From positions 2,790,001 to 2,854,000 of the forward strand of contig CAWJKY010000003.1 of assembly GCA_963843565.1 (NCBI GenBank): 64,000 nucleotides of DNA. The letters are read 5' to 3'. The DNA comes from DASZQY01 sp963843565 (lineage in GTDB: Bacteria; Pseudomonadota; Alphaproteobacteria; Rhizobiales; Kaistiaceae). Position 1 is the first letter of the stretch; the number at the start of each line of letters is the position of its first letter. This document shows, piece by piece, positions 16,957 through 25,007 of the stretch. The notes below the pieces were generated by a model that worked only from the letters and a program-made list of their open reading frames with translations, ran no database searches and was not told the origin of the DNA. The position numbers and the translations under genes were made by a program.

Positions 16957-17090
16957 AAAGCCGATCCGGGCCTTGGGGAGAACCTTGAGGATCGACCGTA
17001 CCGGGCGGAGGTAAAGCCGGCATTAACCACTCAGACGCGGCCGGCGGTGCGAGGCGGGTTCTGACGACCGCCGAGCGGCGGCCCGGGCCC

Positions 17091-17158
17091 ATAAACAAAC
17101 CGGTCGGGCACAAGGCCCGGGCTCAAAAACAAACCGGCCGGGCGCAAGGCCCGGCCGG
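17091..17158 (-). terminator. Tandemly duplicated terminator after amtB
   Basis: The proximal hairpin is perfect: CCGGCCGGGC (17134-17143), loop GCAAG, GCCCGGCCGG (17149-17158), followed on the minus strand by TTTGTTTTTG. A second, slightly diverged copy (CCGGTCGGGC...GCCCGG, then TTTGTTTATG) lies directly beyond at about 17091-17124. The two are units of about 34 bp, so the terminator has been tandemly duplicated. Confidence 0.85.
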
Positions 17159-17182
17159 GGGAAGGATTCGTTAACCGAACGG

Positions 17183-18487
17183 CTACTGAACGACTTCGCC
17201 GTGCAGGTTGATGTCGAGACCCTCGACCTCGACTTCCTGGCTGACGCGCAGCCCGATGGTCCAGTCGATGACCTTGAGAATGACCAAGGTGCCGATCCCC
17301 GACCACGCGATGGTGGCAAGCGTGCCGAGGAACTGGATCCACACCTGACCGGGGTTGCCGTCGATGAGGCCACGGGCGCTGTCGCCGCCAACCGCGGAGA
17401 CCGCGAAGACGCCGGTCAATATGGCCCCAACGAAGCCGCCGACGCCATGGACGCCAAAGGCATCGAGCGCGTCGTCGTAGCCGAGCTTGGACTTCAGCCA
17501 CATGACCGCCCAGGCGCAGATGATGCCGGCGGCGATGCCGATGACCAGAGCACCGGTCGGATCGACCCAGCCGGAGGCGGGGGTGATGGCGACCAGGCCG
17601 GCGACCGCGCCGGAGATAATGGCCAGCACGCTCGGCTTGCCGCGCACCATCCACTCCGTGAACATCCAGGCCAGCGCCGCGGCGGCAGTGGCGATCTGGG
17701 TGACGGTCATGGCCATGCCGGCGCGGCCGTCAGAGGCGAGCTCGGAACCGGCATTGAAGCCGAACCAGCCGACCCACAGAAGCGAAGCGCCGATCACCGA
17801 CAGAACGAGGTTGTGCGGGGCCATGTTGTCCTGGCCGAGACCGACGCGCTTGCCGATCACCACAGCGCAGACGAGGCCCGCGACACCGGCGTTGATGTGC
17901 ACGACCGTGCCGCCGGCGAAGTCGAGAACGCCAAGACCCTGGAGAAAACCGCCGCCCCAGACCCAGTGCGCGATCGGGCTGTAGACGATGATCGACCACA
18001 AGCCCATGAACCAGAGCATCGCGGAGAACTTCATGCGGTCGGCGAAGCCTGCCGCGATAAGCGCCGGGGTGATGATCGCGAAGGTCATCTGGAACATCAT
18101 GAAGACCGACTCGGGGATCGAGCCCGAGATCGCGCCGACGCCCATGCCGGCGAGGAAGAAGCGCGACAGGCCGCCAACGTAGCTGTTCATGCCGGCGCCG
18201 TCGGTGAAGGCCAGCGAGTAGCCGACCACCATCCAGATGACGGTCACCAGAGCCGTGATGGCGAAGCTTTGCATGACGGTGGCGAGCACGTTCTTCTTGC
18301 GCACCATGCCGCCATAAAAGAGGGCGAGGCCCGGGATGGTCATCAACAGGACCAGGGCGGTCGAGGTGAGCATCCAGGCGGTGTTGCCGGTGTCGATCGT
18401 CGGCGTGGCGTCCTGTGCGTAGGCAGTCGTAACGCCTGCAAACAGGGCCGTGGCGGTTGCCACCAGGAGGTTTCTTGATCGGGACAT
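17183..18487 (-). CDS. amtB: Ammonium transporter
   Basis: A 434-residue Amt/MEP channel that takes up ammonium across the inner membrane. A signal peptide (LLVATATALFAGVTTAYAQ) precedes about eleven membrane helices. Signature features include ALVLLMTIPGLALFYGGMVR, DFAGGTVVHINAGVAGL with the first pore histidine, and DAFGVHGVGGFVG with the second. The start at 18487 has a good AAGGA ribosome site. It is the second gene after glnK, has its own sigma-54 promoter at 18555-18569, and ends in a duplicated terminator. GlnK should block the pore when nitrogen is plentiful. Confidence 0.97.
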   Translation of the reverse strand: MSRSRNLLVATATALFAGVTTAYAQDATPTIDTGNTAWMLTSTALVLLMTIPGLALFYGGMVRKKNVLATVMQSFAITALVTVIWMVVGYSLAFTDGAGMNSYVGGLSRFFLAGMGVGAISGSIPESVFMMFQMTFAIITPALIAAGFADRMKFSAMLWFMGLWSIIVYSPIAHWVWGGGFLQGLGVLDFAGGTVVHINAGVAGLVCAVVIGKRVGLGQDNMAPHNLVLSVIGASLLWVGWFGFNAGSELASDGRAGMAMTVTQIATAAAALAWMFTEWMVRGKPSVLAIISGAVAGLVAITPASGWVDPTGALVIGIAAGIICAWAVMWLKSKLGYDDALDAFGVHGVGGFVGAILTGVFAVSAVGGDSARGLIDGNPGQVWIQFLGTLATIAWSGIGTLVILKVIDWTIGLRVSQEVEVEGLDINLHGEVVQ

Positions 18488-18554
18488 TGGATCCTTCCAG
18501 TCTCAGGCGTTGCACACGGAATGGGCGACAGAAATCGCCACTCCCGAGAGGTTA

Positions 18555-18569
18555 GCAATCGCCGTGCCA
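18555..18569 (-). promoter_or_regulatory. Sigma-54 promoter of amtB
   Basis: On the minus strand it reads TGGCACGGCGATTGCT, an exact match to the sigma-54 consensus TGGCACG-N4-TTGCW, with -24 at 18569-18564 and -12 at 18558-18555. The transcript should start near 18544, about 57 bases before the amtB ATG. NtrC control under nitrogen limitation is inferred; I did not find a convincing NtrC site. Apart from this and the glnK terminator, the 454-bp gap 18488-18941 shows nothing else. Confidence 0.85.
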
Positions 18570-18875
18570 TGCGCGGCGCCCGGGGAAAATAGTCGCGATC
18601 GCAAAGAGATAGCGGCTTTGCCGGAACGCGCCCGGGCGCCCGTGGAGAGCCCGATGGTCAAACAGAAGGCAGAAGCGGAAGGGGGCGGGAGCCGGGTGCC
18701 GGGCGCGGGCCTCAAGGAGGGACAAACTGGCGGATTGTCCGATGTGGCGGTCGCAATGCCCAGGCGGGAGTGGCTGTGCCCGCAAACTGGGCAAACGCCT
18801 ACGCGCTAAGCTGGCGCGGTCGAGGCTGCCTGAAGCCGCATGGAATGCCCAAAGACTGGGCAGACCTCAGAGAAA

Positions 18876-18919
18876 CGCCTGCCGGCACCCGTCGGGAGGA
18901 GAGCGGGTGTCGGCAGGCG
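18876..18919 (-). terminator. Rho-independent terminator of glnK
   Basis: A 16-bp stem, CGCCTGCCGGCACCCG (18876-18891) with CGGGTGTCGGCAGGCG (18904-18919), with one G-U-type mismatch and a 12-base loop, followed on the minus strand by TTTCTCTG. It lies just after the glnK stop, so glnK and amtB can be transcribed separately. Confidence 0.8.
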
Positions 18920-18941
18920 GGCGCGTCGCGGGACGGGCGCT

Positions 18942-19280
18942 CTAGAGTGCGTCGTCGTTGGTCTCGCCAGTGCGGATGCGCACCGCCTGGTCGACACTGC
19001 TGACGAAAATCTTGCCGTCGCCGATCTGCCCGGTCTTGGCGGCAGAGCTGATCGCTTCGACGACCTTGTCGGCTTCGCTGGCCGCCACGACCACTTCGAT
19101 CTTGATCTTGGGCAGGAAGCTCACGGCGTACTCGGTGCCGCGGTAGATTTCGGTGTGGCCCTTCTGCCGGCCGTAGCCCTTGACCTCGGTGACGGTCAGG
19201 CCCTGAACGCCGACCGCGGTAAGCGCGTCGCGCACTTCGTCCAGCTTGAACGGCTTGATAATGGCCATAATGATCTTCAT
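18942..19280 (-). CDS. glnK: Nitrogen regulatory protein P-II
   Basis: A 112-residue PII signal protein that senses 2-oxoglutarate and ATP/ADP and controls AmtB and other nitrogen proteins. It starts MKIIMAIIKPFKLDEV at the ATG at 19280, with GGAG 8 bases upstream. The T-loop is GYGRQKGHTEIYRGTEY, whose Tyr51 is the uridylylation site, and the C-terminal signature VRIRTGETNDDAL is complete. Because amtB follows, GlnK is the better name than GlnB. Confidence 0.96.
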   Translation of the reverse strand: MKIIMAIIKPFKLDEVRDALTAVGVQGLTVTEVKGYGRQKGHTEIYRGTEYAVSFLPKIKIEVVVAASEADKVVEAISSAAKTGQIGDGKIFVSSVDQAVRIRTGETNDDAL

Positions 19281-19378
19281 GGCGTGCTCCAATTAATGTC
19301 CTTGCCGTCCCGCGTCTCTCGCGCGCGGCTGATACGTGAACGACACCACCGCAGACGGCGCTGTCAACCGCACAACAA

Positions 19379-19393
19379 TCAAGGTCTGTGCCA
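19379..19393 (-). promoter_or_regulatory. Sigma-54 promoter of glnK
   Basis: Minus-strand TGGCAC-AGACC-TTGA (19393-19379) matches the sigma-54 consensus except for the last base of TTGC. Expected start is near 19369, about 90 bases upstream of glnK. Confidence 0.7.
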
Positions 19394-19454
19394 GTTCCCG
19401 AAACCGGCCGGTTTGCGGCCGGCGCGGAGCCCTGACGGCGCCAATGATGAAATC

Positions 19455-20342
19455 TTAGGCAGAATGCCCGGCGTCCGGCCCGGCCGGCGTGCGCACCCGG
19501 ATCAGGCCTTCCTGCGCGACGGAGGCAACCAGGCGGCCGTCGCGGCTGAACAGGCTGCCGCGGGTGAAGCCGCGCGCCCCCGACGACGACGGGCTGTCCT
19601 CCGCATAGAGCATCCACTCGTCGGCACGAAACGGGCGATGGAACCACAGGGCGTGGTCGAGGCTCGCCGGCTGGAGGTCCTGATCGAAGATCGAGCGGCC
19701 GTGGGCGAACAGGGAGGTGTCGAGGAGCGTCATGTCGGACGTGTAGGCAAGCACGCAGCGATGAATGTCCGGGTCGTCGGGCAATTTGCCGGTGGTGCGC
19801 ACCCACACGTACTGGGACGGCTCGAGGGGCTCGCGGCTGACGTAGTGACGCAGATCGACGGGCCTCAGCTCGATCGGGCGAGGCCGGTCCCAATAGCGGC
19901 GCACGCCCTCCGGCGCGTTGTGGAGATAGGCCGCCTTGAGGTCGGCCTCGCTCGGCAGGTCTTCCGGCGCCGGCACGTCGGGCATGCGCATCTGGTGATC
20001 GAGGCCGGTCTCGTCGCGCTGGAACGAGGCCGACATGGAGAAGATCGCGTGGCCGTGCTGGATGGCGACGACGCGGCGGGTGGTGAAGCTGCGGCCGTCG
20101 CGGATGCGGTCGACGTCGTAGATGATGGGCACGGCCGGATCGCCGGGGCGCATGAAATAGCCGTGCAGGGAATGAACGGCGCGGCCCTCGACGGTGCGGG
20201 CGGCGGCGACCAGGGCCTGGCCGACCACCTGGCCGCCGAAGACGCGCTGCCAGCCGACCTGAGGCGACAGGCCACGGAAAAGGTTCTGTTCCAGCTGTTC
20301 CAGGTCCAGTATGGACAGGAGCGAATCAATCGCGCTTTGCAT
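19455..20342 (-). CDS. tesB: Acyl-CoA thioesterase II
   Basis: A 295-residue double hot-dog thioesterase that hydrolyses acyl-CoA to free acid and CoA. It opens LLSILDLEQLEQNLFRG and has FGGQVVGQALVAAARTV, VHSLHGYFMRPGD and DGRSFTTRRVVAIQHG, all typical of the first hot dog, and in the second LAYTSDMTLLDTSL and SLDHALWFHRPFRADEW with the catalytic Asp/Thr/Gln region. The ATG at 20342 gives the family's normal N-terminus; the open frame extends upstream without similarity. It is divergent from the ubiquinone hydroxylase gene. Confidence 0.95.
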   Translation of the reverse strand: MQSAIDSLLSILDLEQLEQNLFRGLSPQVGWQRVFGGQVVGQALVAAARTVEGRAVHSLHGYFMRPGDPAVPIIYDVDRIRDGRSFTTRRVVAIQHGHAIFSMSASFQRDETGLDHQMRMPDVPAPEDLPSEADLKAAYLHNAPEGVRRYWDRPRPIELRPVDLRHYVSREPLEPSQYVWVRTTGKLPDDPDIHRCVLAYTSDMTLLDTSLFAHGRSIFDQDLQPASLDHALWFHRPFRADEWMLYAEDSPSSSGARGFTRGSLFSRDGRLVASVAQEGLIRVRTPAGPDAGHSA

Positions 20343-20451
20343 GCGGCGTTCGCCCCTCGTCCCTTCCGAACCGGCCGGGCATGTTTCGTCCACGGGCCGG
20401 GGAAGTGTCAAGGCGAAGACCCGGCGCAAGGGCGCGGCGACACAGGACACG

Positions 20452-21681
20452 ATGACCCAGAGCGAAGAGCGACGGCGTGACGTGGTGATCGCGGGTGGCG
20501 GGCAGGTCGGCCTGGCGCTGGCGCTGGCCCTGGCGCGCGCCGCCCCGCACCTCGACGTGGCGGTGGTCGACGCGACGGCGCCCGAGAAACGGCCCCGGCA
20601 GGGACGCGCCTCGACGATCGCGGCGGGCGGCCAGCGCATGCTGGAGAAACTCGGCGTGTGGGACGAGATCGTCGGCGAGGCCCAGCCGGTCAGCGAGATG
20701 ATCGTCACCGACAGCCGCACGCGCGACGTGGCGCGGCCGGTCTATCTGACGTTCGCCCTGGACGAGGCGGCGCCGTCGGCGTTCGTGGTGCCGGACGGCG
20801 TGGTGGTGGCGGCGCTCGCCAAGGGCGCGGCCGCGGCGGGGGTGACGACGATCGCGCCGGAAGCGGTGGTCGATTTCACCGCCGAGGGAGCCGGCGTCAT
20901 CTGCACGACGCGCAGCGGCGACCGGATCGCGGCGCGGCTGCTGGTCGCCGCCGACGGGGTGGGCTCCCGGCTGAGGGGGCTCGCCGGGATCAGCACCATC
21001 GGGCGGGCCTACGGCCAGTCGGGAATCGTGGCGACGGTTGCCCACGAGAAGCCGCACAACGGACGGGCGGTCGAGCACTTCCTGCCGGGCGGGCCGTTCG
21101 CGATCCTGCCGCTGAAGGGCAACCAGGCCTCGCTGGTGTGGACGGAGCCGACAGAAAAGGCCGAGCGGCTGGTCAACGGCGACCCGGATGTCTTCACGGT
21201 CGAGCTGGAGCGGCGTTTCGGCCACCAGCTCGGGCAAATCGAAGTGACCGACGGGCCGCGCGCCTTTCCGCTCGGCATCACGCTGGCGCGGGTGTTCTAC
21301 AAGCCGCGCTTCGCGCTGGTCGGCGACGCGGCGCACGCCATCCATCCGATCGCAGGCCAAGGGCTGAATCTGGGCTACCGCGACGTGGCGGCGCTCGCCG
21401 AGACGATCGTGGAAGCCGACCGGCTGGGTCTCGACATCGGCGCGGAGACGGTGCTCGACCGCTACCAGCGCTGGCGGCGCTACGACACCATCGAGATGGC
21501 GCTGGTCACCGACGGGCTGAACCGGCTGTTCTCGAACGACAACCCGGCACTCAGGATCGTGCGCGACGTCGGGCTCGGCGTTGTCGACCGCATGAGCGAA
21601 CTGAAGCGCATCTTCATCCGCGAAGCTTCGGCGAGCGGCGACGGCGAGGTGCCGCGACTGATGCGCGGCGAGGCAATCTAG
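20452..21681 (+). CDS. UbiH/UbiF-type FAD-dependent hydroxylase (ubiquinone biosynthesis)
   Basis: A 409-residue flavin monooxygenase of the UbiH/UbiF/VisC/COQ6 family, which hydroxylates the ubiquinone ring. It shows the FAD dinucleotide fold VVIAGGGQVGLALALALA, a central LLVAADGVGSRLRGLAG (the DG motif) and the second FAD motif FALVGDAAHAIHPIAGQGLN. I chose the ATG at 20452 with AGGA upstream. The ring position cannot be assigned from sequence, so no symbol is given. Its stop codon shares the palindrome CTAG with the stop of the convergent MarR gene. Confidence 0.92.
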   Translation: MTQSEERRRDVVIAGGGQVGLALALALARAAPHLDVAVVDATAPEKRPRQGRASTIAAGGQRMLEKLGVWDEIVGEAQPVSEMIVTDSRTRDVARPVYLTFALDEAAPSAFVVPDGVVVAALAKGAAAAGVTTIAPEAVVDFTAEGAGVICTTRSGDRIAARLLVAADGVGSRLRGLAGISTIGRAYGQSGIVATVAHEKPHNGRAVEHFLPGGPFAILPLKGNQASLVWTEPTEKAERLVNGDPDVFTVELERRFGHQLGQIEVTDGPRAFPLGITLARVFYKPRFALVGDAAHAIHPIAGQGLNLGYRDVAALAETIVEADRLGLDIGAETVLDRYQRWRRYDTIEMALVTDGLNRLFSNDNPALRIVRDVGLGVVDRMSELKRIFIREASASGDGEVPRLMRGEAI

Positions 21682-22187
21682 CCCTTCCGCTTCGGCTTCT
21701 TCTGCACGCGGTCGATCTCGGCGCGCATGAGCGCCTGCGAGCGGGTGAAATAGTCGATCAACACCTGAAGGTCGCGGGCCGAGTAGGTCGCGGCGAGGCG
21801 GTCGGCGGCGCGCCCCAGCGGCCCGTAATGGGCGCCGGCGCGGGCCTTCGCGGCCGCCGTCATGCGCACATAGACCTTGCGGCGATCGGCCGAATCGCGC
21901 TCACGGCGGGCGAGGCCGGCCTTTTCCAGACGATCGATGACGCCGGTCACCGCGCCGGTGGTCAGTCCGAGGCCGCGGGCGATGTCGCCGGCGGTGACGT
22001 CGTTGCCCGATTCGATGACCCCCAGGCACTCGAGGTCGGTGCCGTTGACGCCGAGGCGCGCGGCGACCGCCTGGCTGAAGACGACGCCGAGGCCGCTGGC
22101 GTCGCGGGCAGCGCGATTGAGGGCGGCGACCAGATCGGTGCGTCTCAGCGGGCGCGTCGAACGGGGGGATTGCCTTTTCTCGCTCAT
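21678..22187 (-). CDS. MarR family transcriptional regulator
   Basis: A 169-residue winged-helix regulator: DVTAGDIARGLGLTTGAVTG is the recognition-helix region and DRLEKAGLARRERDSADRRKVYV is the wing with the conserved D-x-R-x motif (quoted in part). No cysteine suggests redox sensing. The ATG at 22187 is preceded by no Shine-Dalgarno sequence; a TTGACT-N16-TAGTAT promoter lies so close that the mRNA should begin at or just before the ATG, so it is probably leaderless. An inverted repeat overlaps that promoter. The gene is divergent from a small membrane protein and a methyltransferase, its likely targets. Confidence 0.9.
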   Translation of the reverse strand: MSEKRQSPRSTRPLRRTDLVAALNRAARDASGLGVVFSQAVAARLGVNGTDLECLGVIESGNDVTAGDIARGLGLTTGAVTGVIDRLEKAGLARRERDSADRRKVYVRMTAAAKARAGAHYGPLGRAADRLAATYSARDLQVLIDYFTRSQALMRAEIDRVQKKPKRKG

Positions 22188-22189
22188 TA

Positions 22190-22223
22190 TCTTAGATACT
22201 AAGAGACTTTGCGATCAAGTCAA
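22190..22223 (-). promoter_or_regulatory. Promoter and operator of the MarR gene
   Basis: Minus strand: -35 TTGACT (22223-22218), 16-bp spacer, -10 TAGTAT (22201-22196). A perfect inverted repeat TCTTAG-ata-CTAAGA (22190-22204) covers the -10 and the expected start site, which is the usual MarR autorepression geometry. The same site lies about 50 bp upstream of the divergent gene at 22262. Confidence 0.7.
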
Positions 22224-22261
22224 CAGCTGAGCCGGGTTTTCCAACAAGGAGCATGACAAAA

Positions 22262-22426
22262 ATGGCCAATCAGGTGCAGGGCGCGCGTAGCGAGCAGGAC
22301 GAGTGGAAATACGCCGAGAAGGCGATGGCCTGGCACGGCTGGGGGTCGCCGATCGGCGCGGGAATCTTCCTGCTATGCGCCGCGGCGACGCTGGCGCTGC
22401 TGCGCGTCGCGGTCTTCGGTCTCTAG
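22262..22426 (+). CDS. Small single-span membrane protein
   Basis: A 54-residue protein with a charged N-terminus (GARSEQDEWKYAEKAMAWHG) and one hydrophobic segment, IGAGIFLLCAAATLALLRVAV, at about residues 32-52, so a single-span inner-membrane protein. AAGGAG lies 10 bases before the ATG at 22262; an in-frame ATG at 22253 is only 1 base from it and less likely. The stop is followed within 13 bases by the methyltransferase gene, so they form one unit under the divergent MarR operator. I recognise no family. Confidence 0.65.
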   Translation: MANQVQGARSEQDEWKYAEKAMAWHGWGSPIGAGIFLLCAAATLALLRVAVFGL

Positions 22427-22438
22427 GAGGCGGCCGTC

Positions 22439-23149
22439 ATGATGCGCTGGATGCGCCGCTCGCGCGACCTCGGGATCGAAGGACGCTCGGCGCGCTGGTA
22501 CGACCGCAACACGCGCATGCACCGCATGGGCGAGATGCAGCGCTACGCCCGTGACGTTGCCGCGGAAATATCGGACGGCGCGCGAGTGCTGGAGGTCGCG
22601 CCGGGGCCCGGGTATCTGGCGATCGCGCTCGCCCAGCTCGGCGACTACGAGATCGCCGGGCTCGACATCAGCCGGGATTTCGTCGCCATCGCCACGCGCA
22701 ACGCCGCCGAAGCCGGCGTTTCGGTCGATTTCCGCGAGGGTGGTGTCGCGGCGATGCCGTTCGGGGATGCCACCTTCGATTTCATCGTCTGCACGGCGGC
22801 GTTCAAGAACTTCCGCGAGCCCGCCAAGGCCCTCGCCGAGATGTTCCGGGTGCTGAAGCCGGGCGGCACGGCCCGCATCGTCGACATGGACCGGGAGACC
22901 GGCAACGCCGACATCGATGCGCTGACGCGTGACATGCGGGTCAGGGGCGGCGAGGCGCTCTTCATGAAGTTGACGTTCAAATATTTCCTGCGCCGCGGCG
23001 CCTATACGCGGCGCGAGTTCGAGGCGCTGATCGGCGCCAGCGATTTCGACGAGTTCGCGATCACCAAGAACGGCGTCGCCTTGTCGATCGATCTCAGAAA
23101 GCCGCTGGCGCTCAGCCTTCCAGGGGACGTGCCTCGTCCGGCAGCATGA
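22439..23149 (+). CDS. Class I SAM-dependent methyltransferase
   Basis: A 236-residue methyltransferase with motif I VLEVAPGPGYLAIALAQL, the acidic strand AGLDISRDFVAIA, DATFDFIVCTAAFKNF and the post-motif MFRVLKPGGTARIVDMD. The N-terminus MRWMRRSRDLGIEGRSARWYD resembles small-molecule or lipid methyltransferases. Substrate unknown. GGAGG is placed 8 bases before the ATG at 22439. Its last 38 bp overlap the convergent Trm112-like gene. Confidence 0.88.
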   Translation: MMRWMRRSRDLGIEGRSARWYDRNTRMHRMGEMQRYARDVAAEISDGARVLEVAPGPGYLAIALAQLGDYEIAGLDISRDFVAIATRNAAEAGVSVDFREGGVAAMPFGDATFDFIVCTAAFKNFREPAKALAEMFRVLKPGGTARIVDMDRETGNADIDALTRDMRVRGGEALFMKLTFKYFLRRGAYTRREFEALIGASDFDEFAITKNGVALSIDLRKPLALSLPGDVPRPAA

Positions 23150-23309
23150 TCGGAATGCCGTCGCGGATCGGGTAGGCGAGCTTGGCGGCGCGGCTGATGA
23201 GTTCCTGGCGCTGGGCGTCGTATTCCAGCGTCGTCTTGGTCAGCGGACAGACGAGGATCTCAAGGAGCCGCGGGTCGATGGTGCCGGCGACGCGGGCCGA
23301 TTCGCTCAT
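23112..23309 (-). CDS. Trm112 family protein
   Basis: A 65-residue protein of the Trm112/YcaR family: IDPRLLEILVCPLTKTTLEY and LAYPIRDGIPIMLPDEAR are diagnostic. Of the zinc cysteines only one (VCPL) remains, as in many bacterial members. Eukaryotic and archaeal Trm112 activates partner methyltransferases; the bacterial role is poorly defined. Its ATG overlaps the stop of the LON-domain gene (ATGA), so it is the last gene of that operon. Confidence 0.92.
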   Translation of the reverse strand: MSESARVAGTIDPRLLEILVCPLTKTTLEYDAQRQELISRAAKLAYPIRDGIPIMLPDEARPLEG

Positions 23310-23971
23310 TGCAGGGCCTGGCTGCCGCCATCGCCGACGACCAGCGCCATCTCGGTGAAGGCGACCAGGGTCTCGGCGCGGGTTTTCAGGTCCGGCGCCT
23401 CGAGCAGCGCCTGTTTCTCGGCCGATCCGAAGGGCGCCATCATGGCGAGCGCATTGATCAGCGTCTCGTTGGAGGCGCGGCCGATGCTCTCCCAGTCAGC
23501 GTCGAGATCGTGGGCCTTGAGATAGGCGCGGAAGGCGCACAGCACCGCCTTGCGGTCGACGGTCTCGTCGTGGGCGACGAAATCGGACGCGAACGGCTCG
23601 GCGGTGACGCGGAAGCGGCGATAGGGGACCGTCAGGGGCATTTCCTCGACGGTGCGGAAGCGGGCGATGCCGGCCAGCGTGATCAGGTAGCGGCCGTCGC
23701 CCGATTCGGCGAACGACACGATGCGCCCGGCGCAGCCGACCGAGCGCAGGGCGGGACCGCAAGCGCACGCCTTGGCCTGCTCGTCGGGCTGGATCATGCC
23801 GATCACCCGGTCGCCGGCCATGGCCGCGTCGACCATGGCGAGGTAGCGCGGCTCGAAGACGTTGAGCGGCATCTCGGCGCGCGGCAGCAGGAGCGCGGCC
23901 GGCAGCGGAAAGACCGGTATCACCGACGGGACGTCGGTGGCGCATCCGTATTGGCAATTGCCGGCCTTCAT
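23306..23971 (-). CDS. LON substrate-binding domain protein
   Basis: A 221-residue protein consisting of the Lon N-terminal (substrate-binding) domain with no ATPase or protease part. It has VIPVFPLPAALLLPRAEMPL, NVFEPRYLAMVDAAM and the GCAGRIVSFAESGDGRYLI strand pair. Function is unknown; it is widely conserved in alphaproteobacteria in this thioredoxin-LON-Trm112 order. The start is the ATG at 23971 (MKAGNCQYGC). Confidence 0.9.
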   Translation of the reverse strand: MKAGNCQYGCATDVPSVIPVFPLPAALLLPRAEMPLNVFEPRYLAMVDAAMAGDRVIGMIQPDEQAKACACGPALRSVGCAGRIVSFAESGDGRYLITLAGIARFRTVEEMPLTVPYRRFRVTAEPFASDFVAHDETVDRKAVLCAFRAYLKAHDLDADWESIGRASNETLINALAMMAPFGSAEKQALLEAPDLKTRAETLVAFTEMALVVGDGGSQALQ

Positions 23972-23993
23972 GGCGGTTCGCTTTTCCCGACCC

Positions 23994-24914
23994 TTATGAG
24001 AACAGCATCGACGACAGCCGGCGGCGGCCGGACACCGTCGCTTCGGCGGTCGGCCCCCAGGCCTCGAAGAACTGGACGAGCTGCTTGCGGGCCTTCTCGT
24101 CGGACCACTTGCGATCGCGGGCAATGATTTCAAGGAGGTGGTCGGTGGCGGCCTCGGAATTGCCGCGGGCGTTCTCGAGAAGCGCCAGACCGAAACGGGC
24201 CTGATGGTCCTTCGGGTCGGCGGCGATGCGCGCCTCGAGCGCGGCGGGATCGCCGAGCGCGGCGGTCTGCTCGGCAAGGTCGATGCGGGCGCGGATGGCG
24301 GCGACGGCGGGATCCTTGTCGGCGGTGGCGGGCAGCGCGCCGAGGGTCTGGCGGGCGCCGTCAAGGTTGCCGGTGGCGAGGTGACAGCCGGCAAGACCGA
24401 CGAGCGCGGCAACCGACTGGGCGTCCTCGCCGAGCACGGCGGCGAAGAGTTCGGCGGCGCCGGCGGGGTCGTTGGCGGCGAGGCGGCGGTTGCCCTCCTC
24501 GACCAGCTTGTCGAGGTCGCTCGGCCCGGCCGGGCCGGCGACGCGCTCGATGAAGGCCTTGACCTGGCTTTCGGGCAGCGCGCCGACGAAGCCATCGACC
24601 GGCTGGCCGTCCTTGAAGGCGATGACGGCGGGAATCGACTGGATGCCGAGCTGGCCGGGAATCGCGGGATGGTCGTCGATGTTCATCTTGGCGAGGCGAA
24701 CGGCGCCCCTGGCGTCGGCCACCGCCTTCTCGATGATCGGCGAAAGGGTGCGGCACGGGCCGCACCACGGCGCCCAGAAATCGACCAGCACGGGCTGCTG
24801 GCGCGACGCTTCCAGAACGTCGGCGGCGAAGGTCTGGGTGGTGGTGTCCTTGACGAGATCGGAGCCCATCGCGGGCCGGGCGGTCTGGCCCGCCTCGGGC
24901 ATGGTCATGCTCAT
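23994..24914 (-). CDS. Thioredoxin-TPR co-chaperone (CnoX/YbbN-like)
   Basis: A 306-residue cytoplasmic protein with an N-terminal thioredoxin domain (VLVDFWAPWCGPCRTLSPII, WCGPC at about residues 50-54; IQSIPAVIAFKDG has the cis-proline) and a C-terminal TPR-like region (LAANDPAGAAELFAAVLGED, HQARFGLALLENARG). This is the CnoX/YbbN layout, a redox-sensitive holdase that hands clients to GroEL or DnaK. Unlike E. coli CnoX it keeps both active-site cysteines. The start at 24914 (MSMTMPEAG) is preferred. Confidence 0.9.
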   Translation of the reverse strand: MSMTMPEAGQTARPAMGSDLVKDTTTQTFAADVLEASRQQPVLVDFWAPWCGPCRTLSPIIEKAVADARGAVRLAKMNIDDHPAIPGQLGIQSIPAVIAFKDGQPVDGFVGALPESQVKAFIERVAGPAGPSDLDKLVEEGNRRLAANDPAGAAELFAAVLGEDAQSVAALVGLAGCHLATGNLDGARQTLGALPATADKDPAVAAIRARIDLAEQTAALGDPAALEARIAADPKDHQARFGLALLENARGNSEAATDHLLEIIARDRKWSDEKARKQLVQFFEAWGPTAEATVSGRRRLSSMLFS

Positions 24915-25007
24915 TTTGTCTGTACCTGCGTTTTGAGGACGCGTTTCCTGGCGGAACCTTCCGGGTTCCAAGGGTTCAGAGGAGAATATGGAGCGCGCGG
25001 CGCGATT

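Noticed and set aside
15769..17064. Plus-strand frame opposite ftsK
   Set aside because: Low-complexity Gly/Val/Asp translation; the minus strand encodes a complete FtsK motor.
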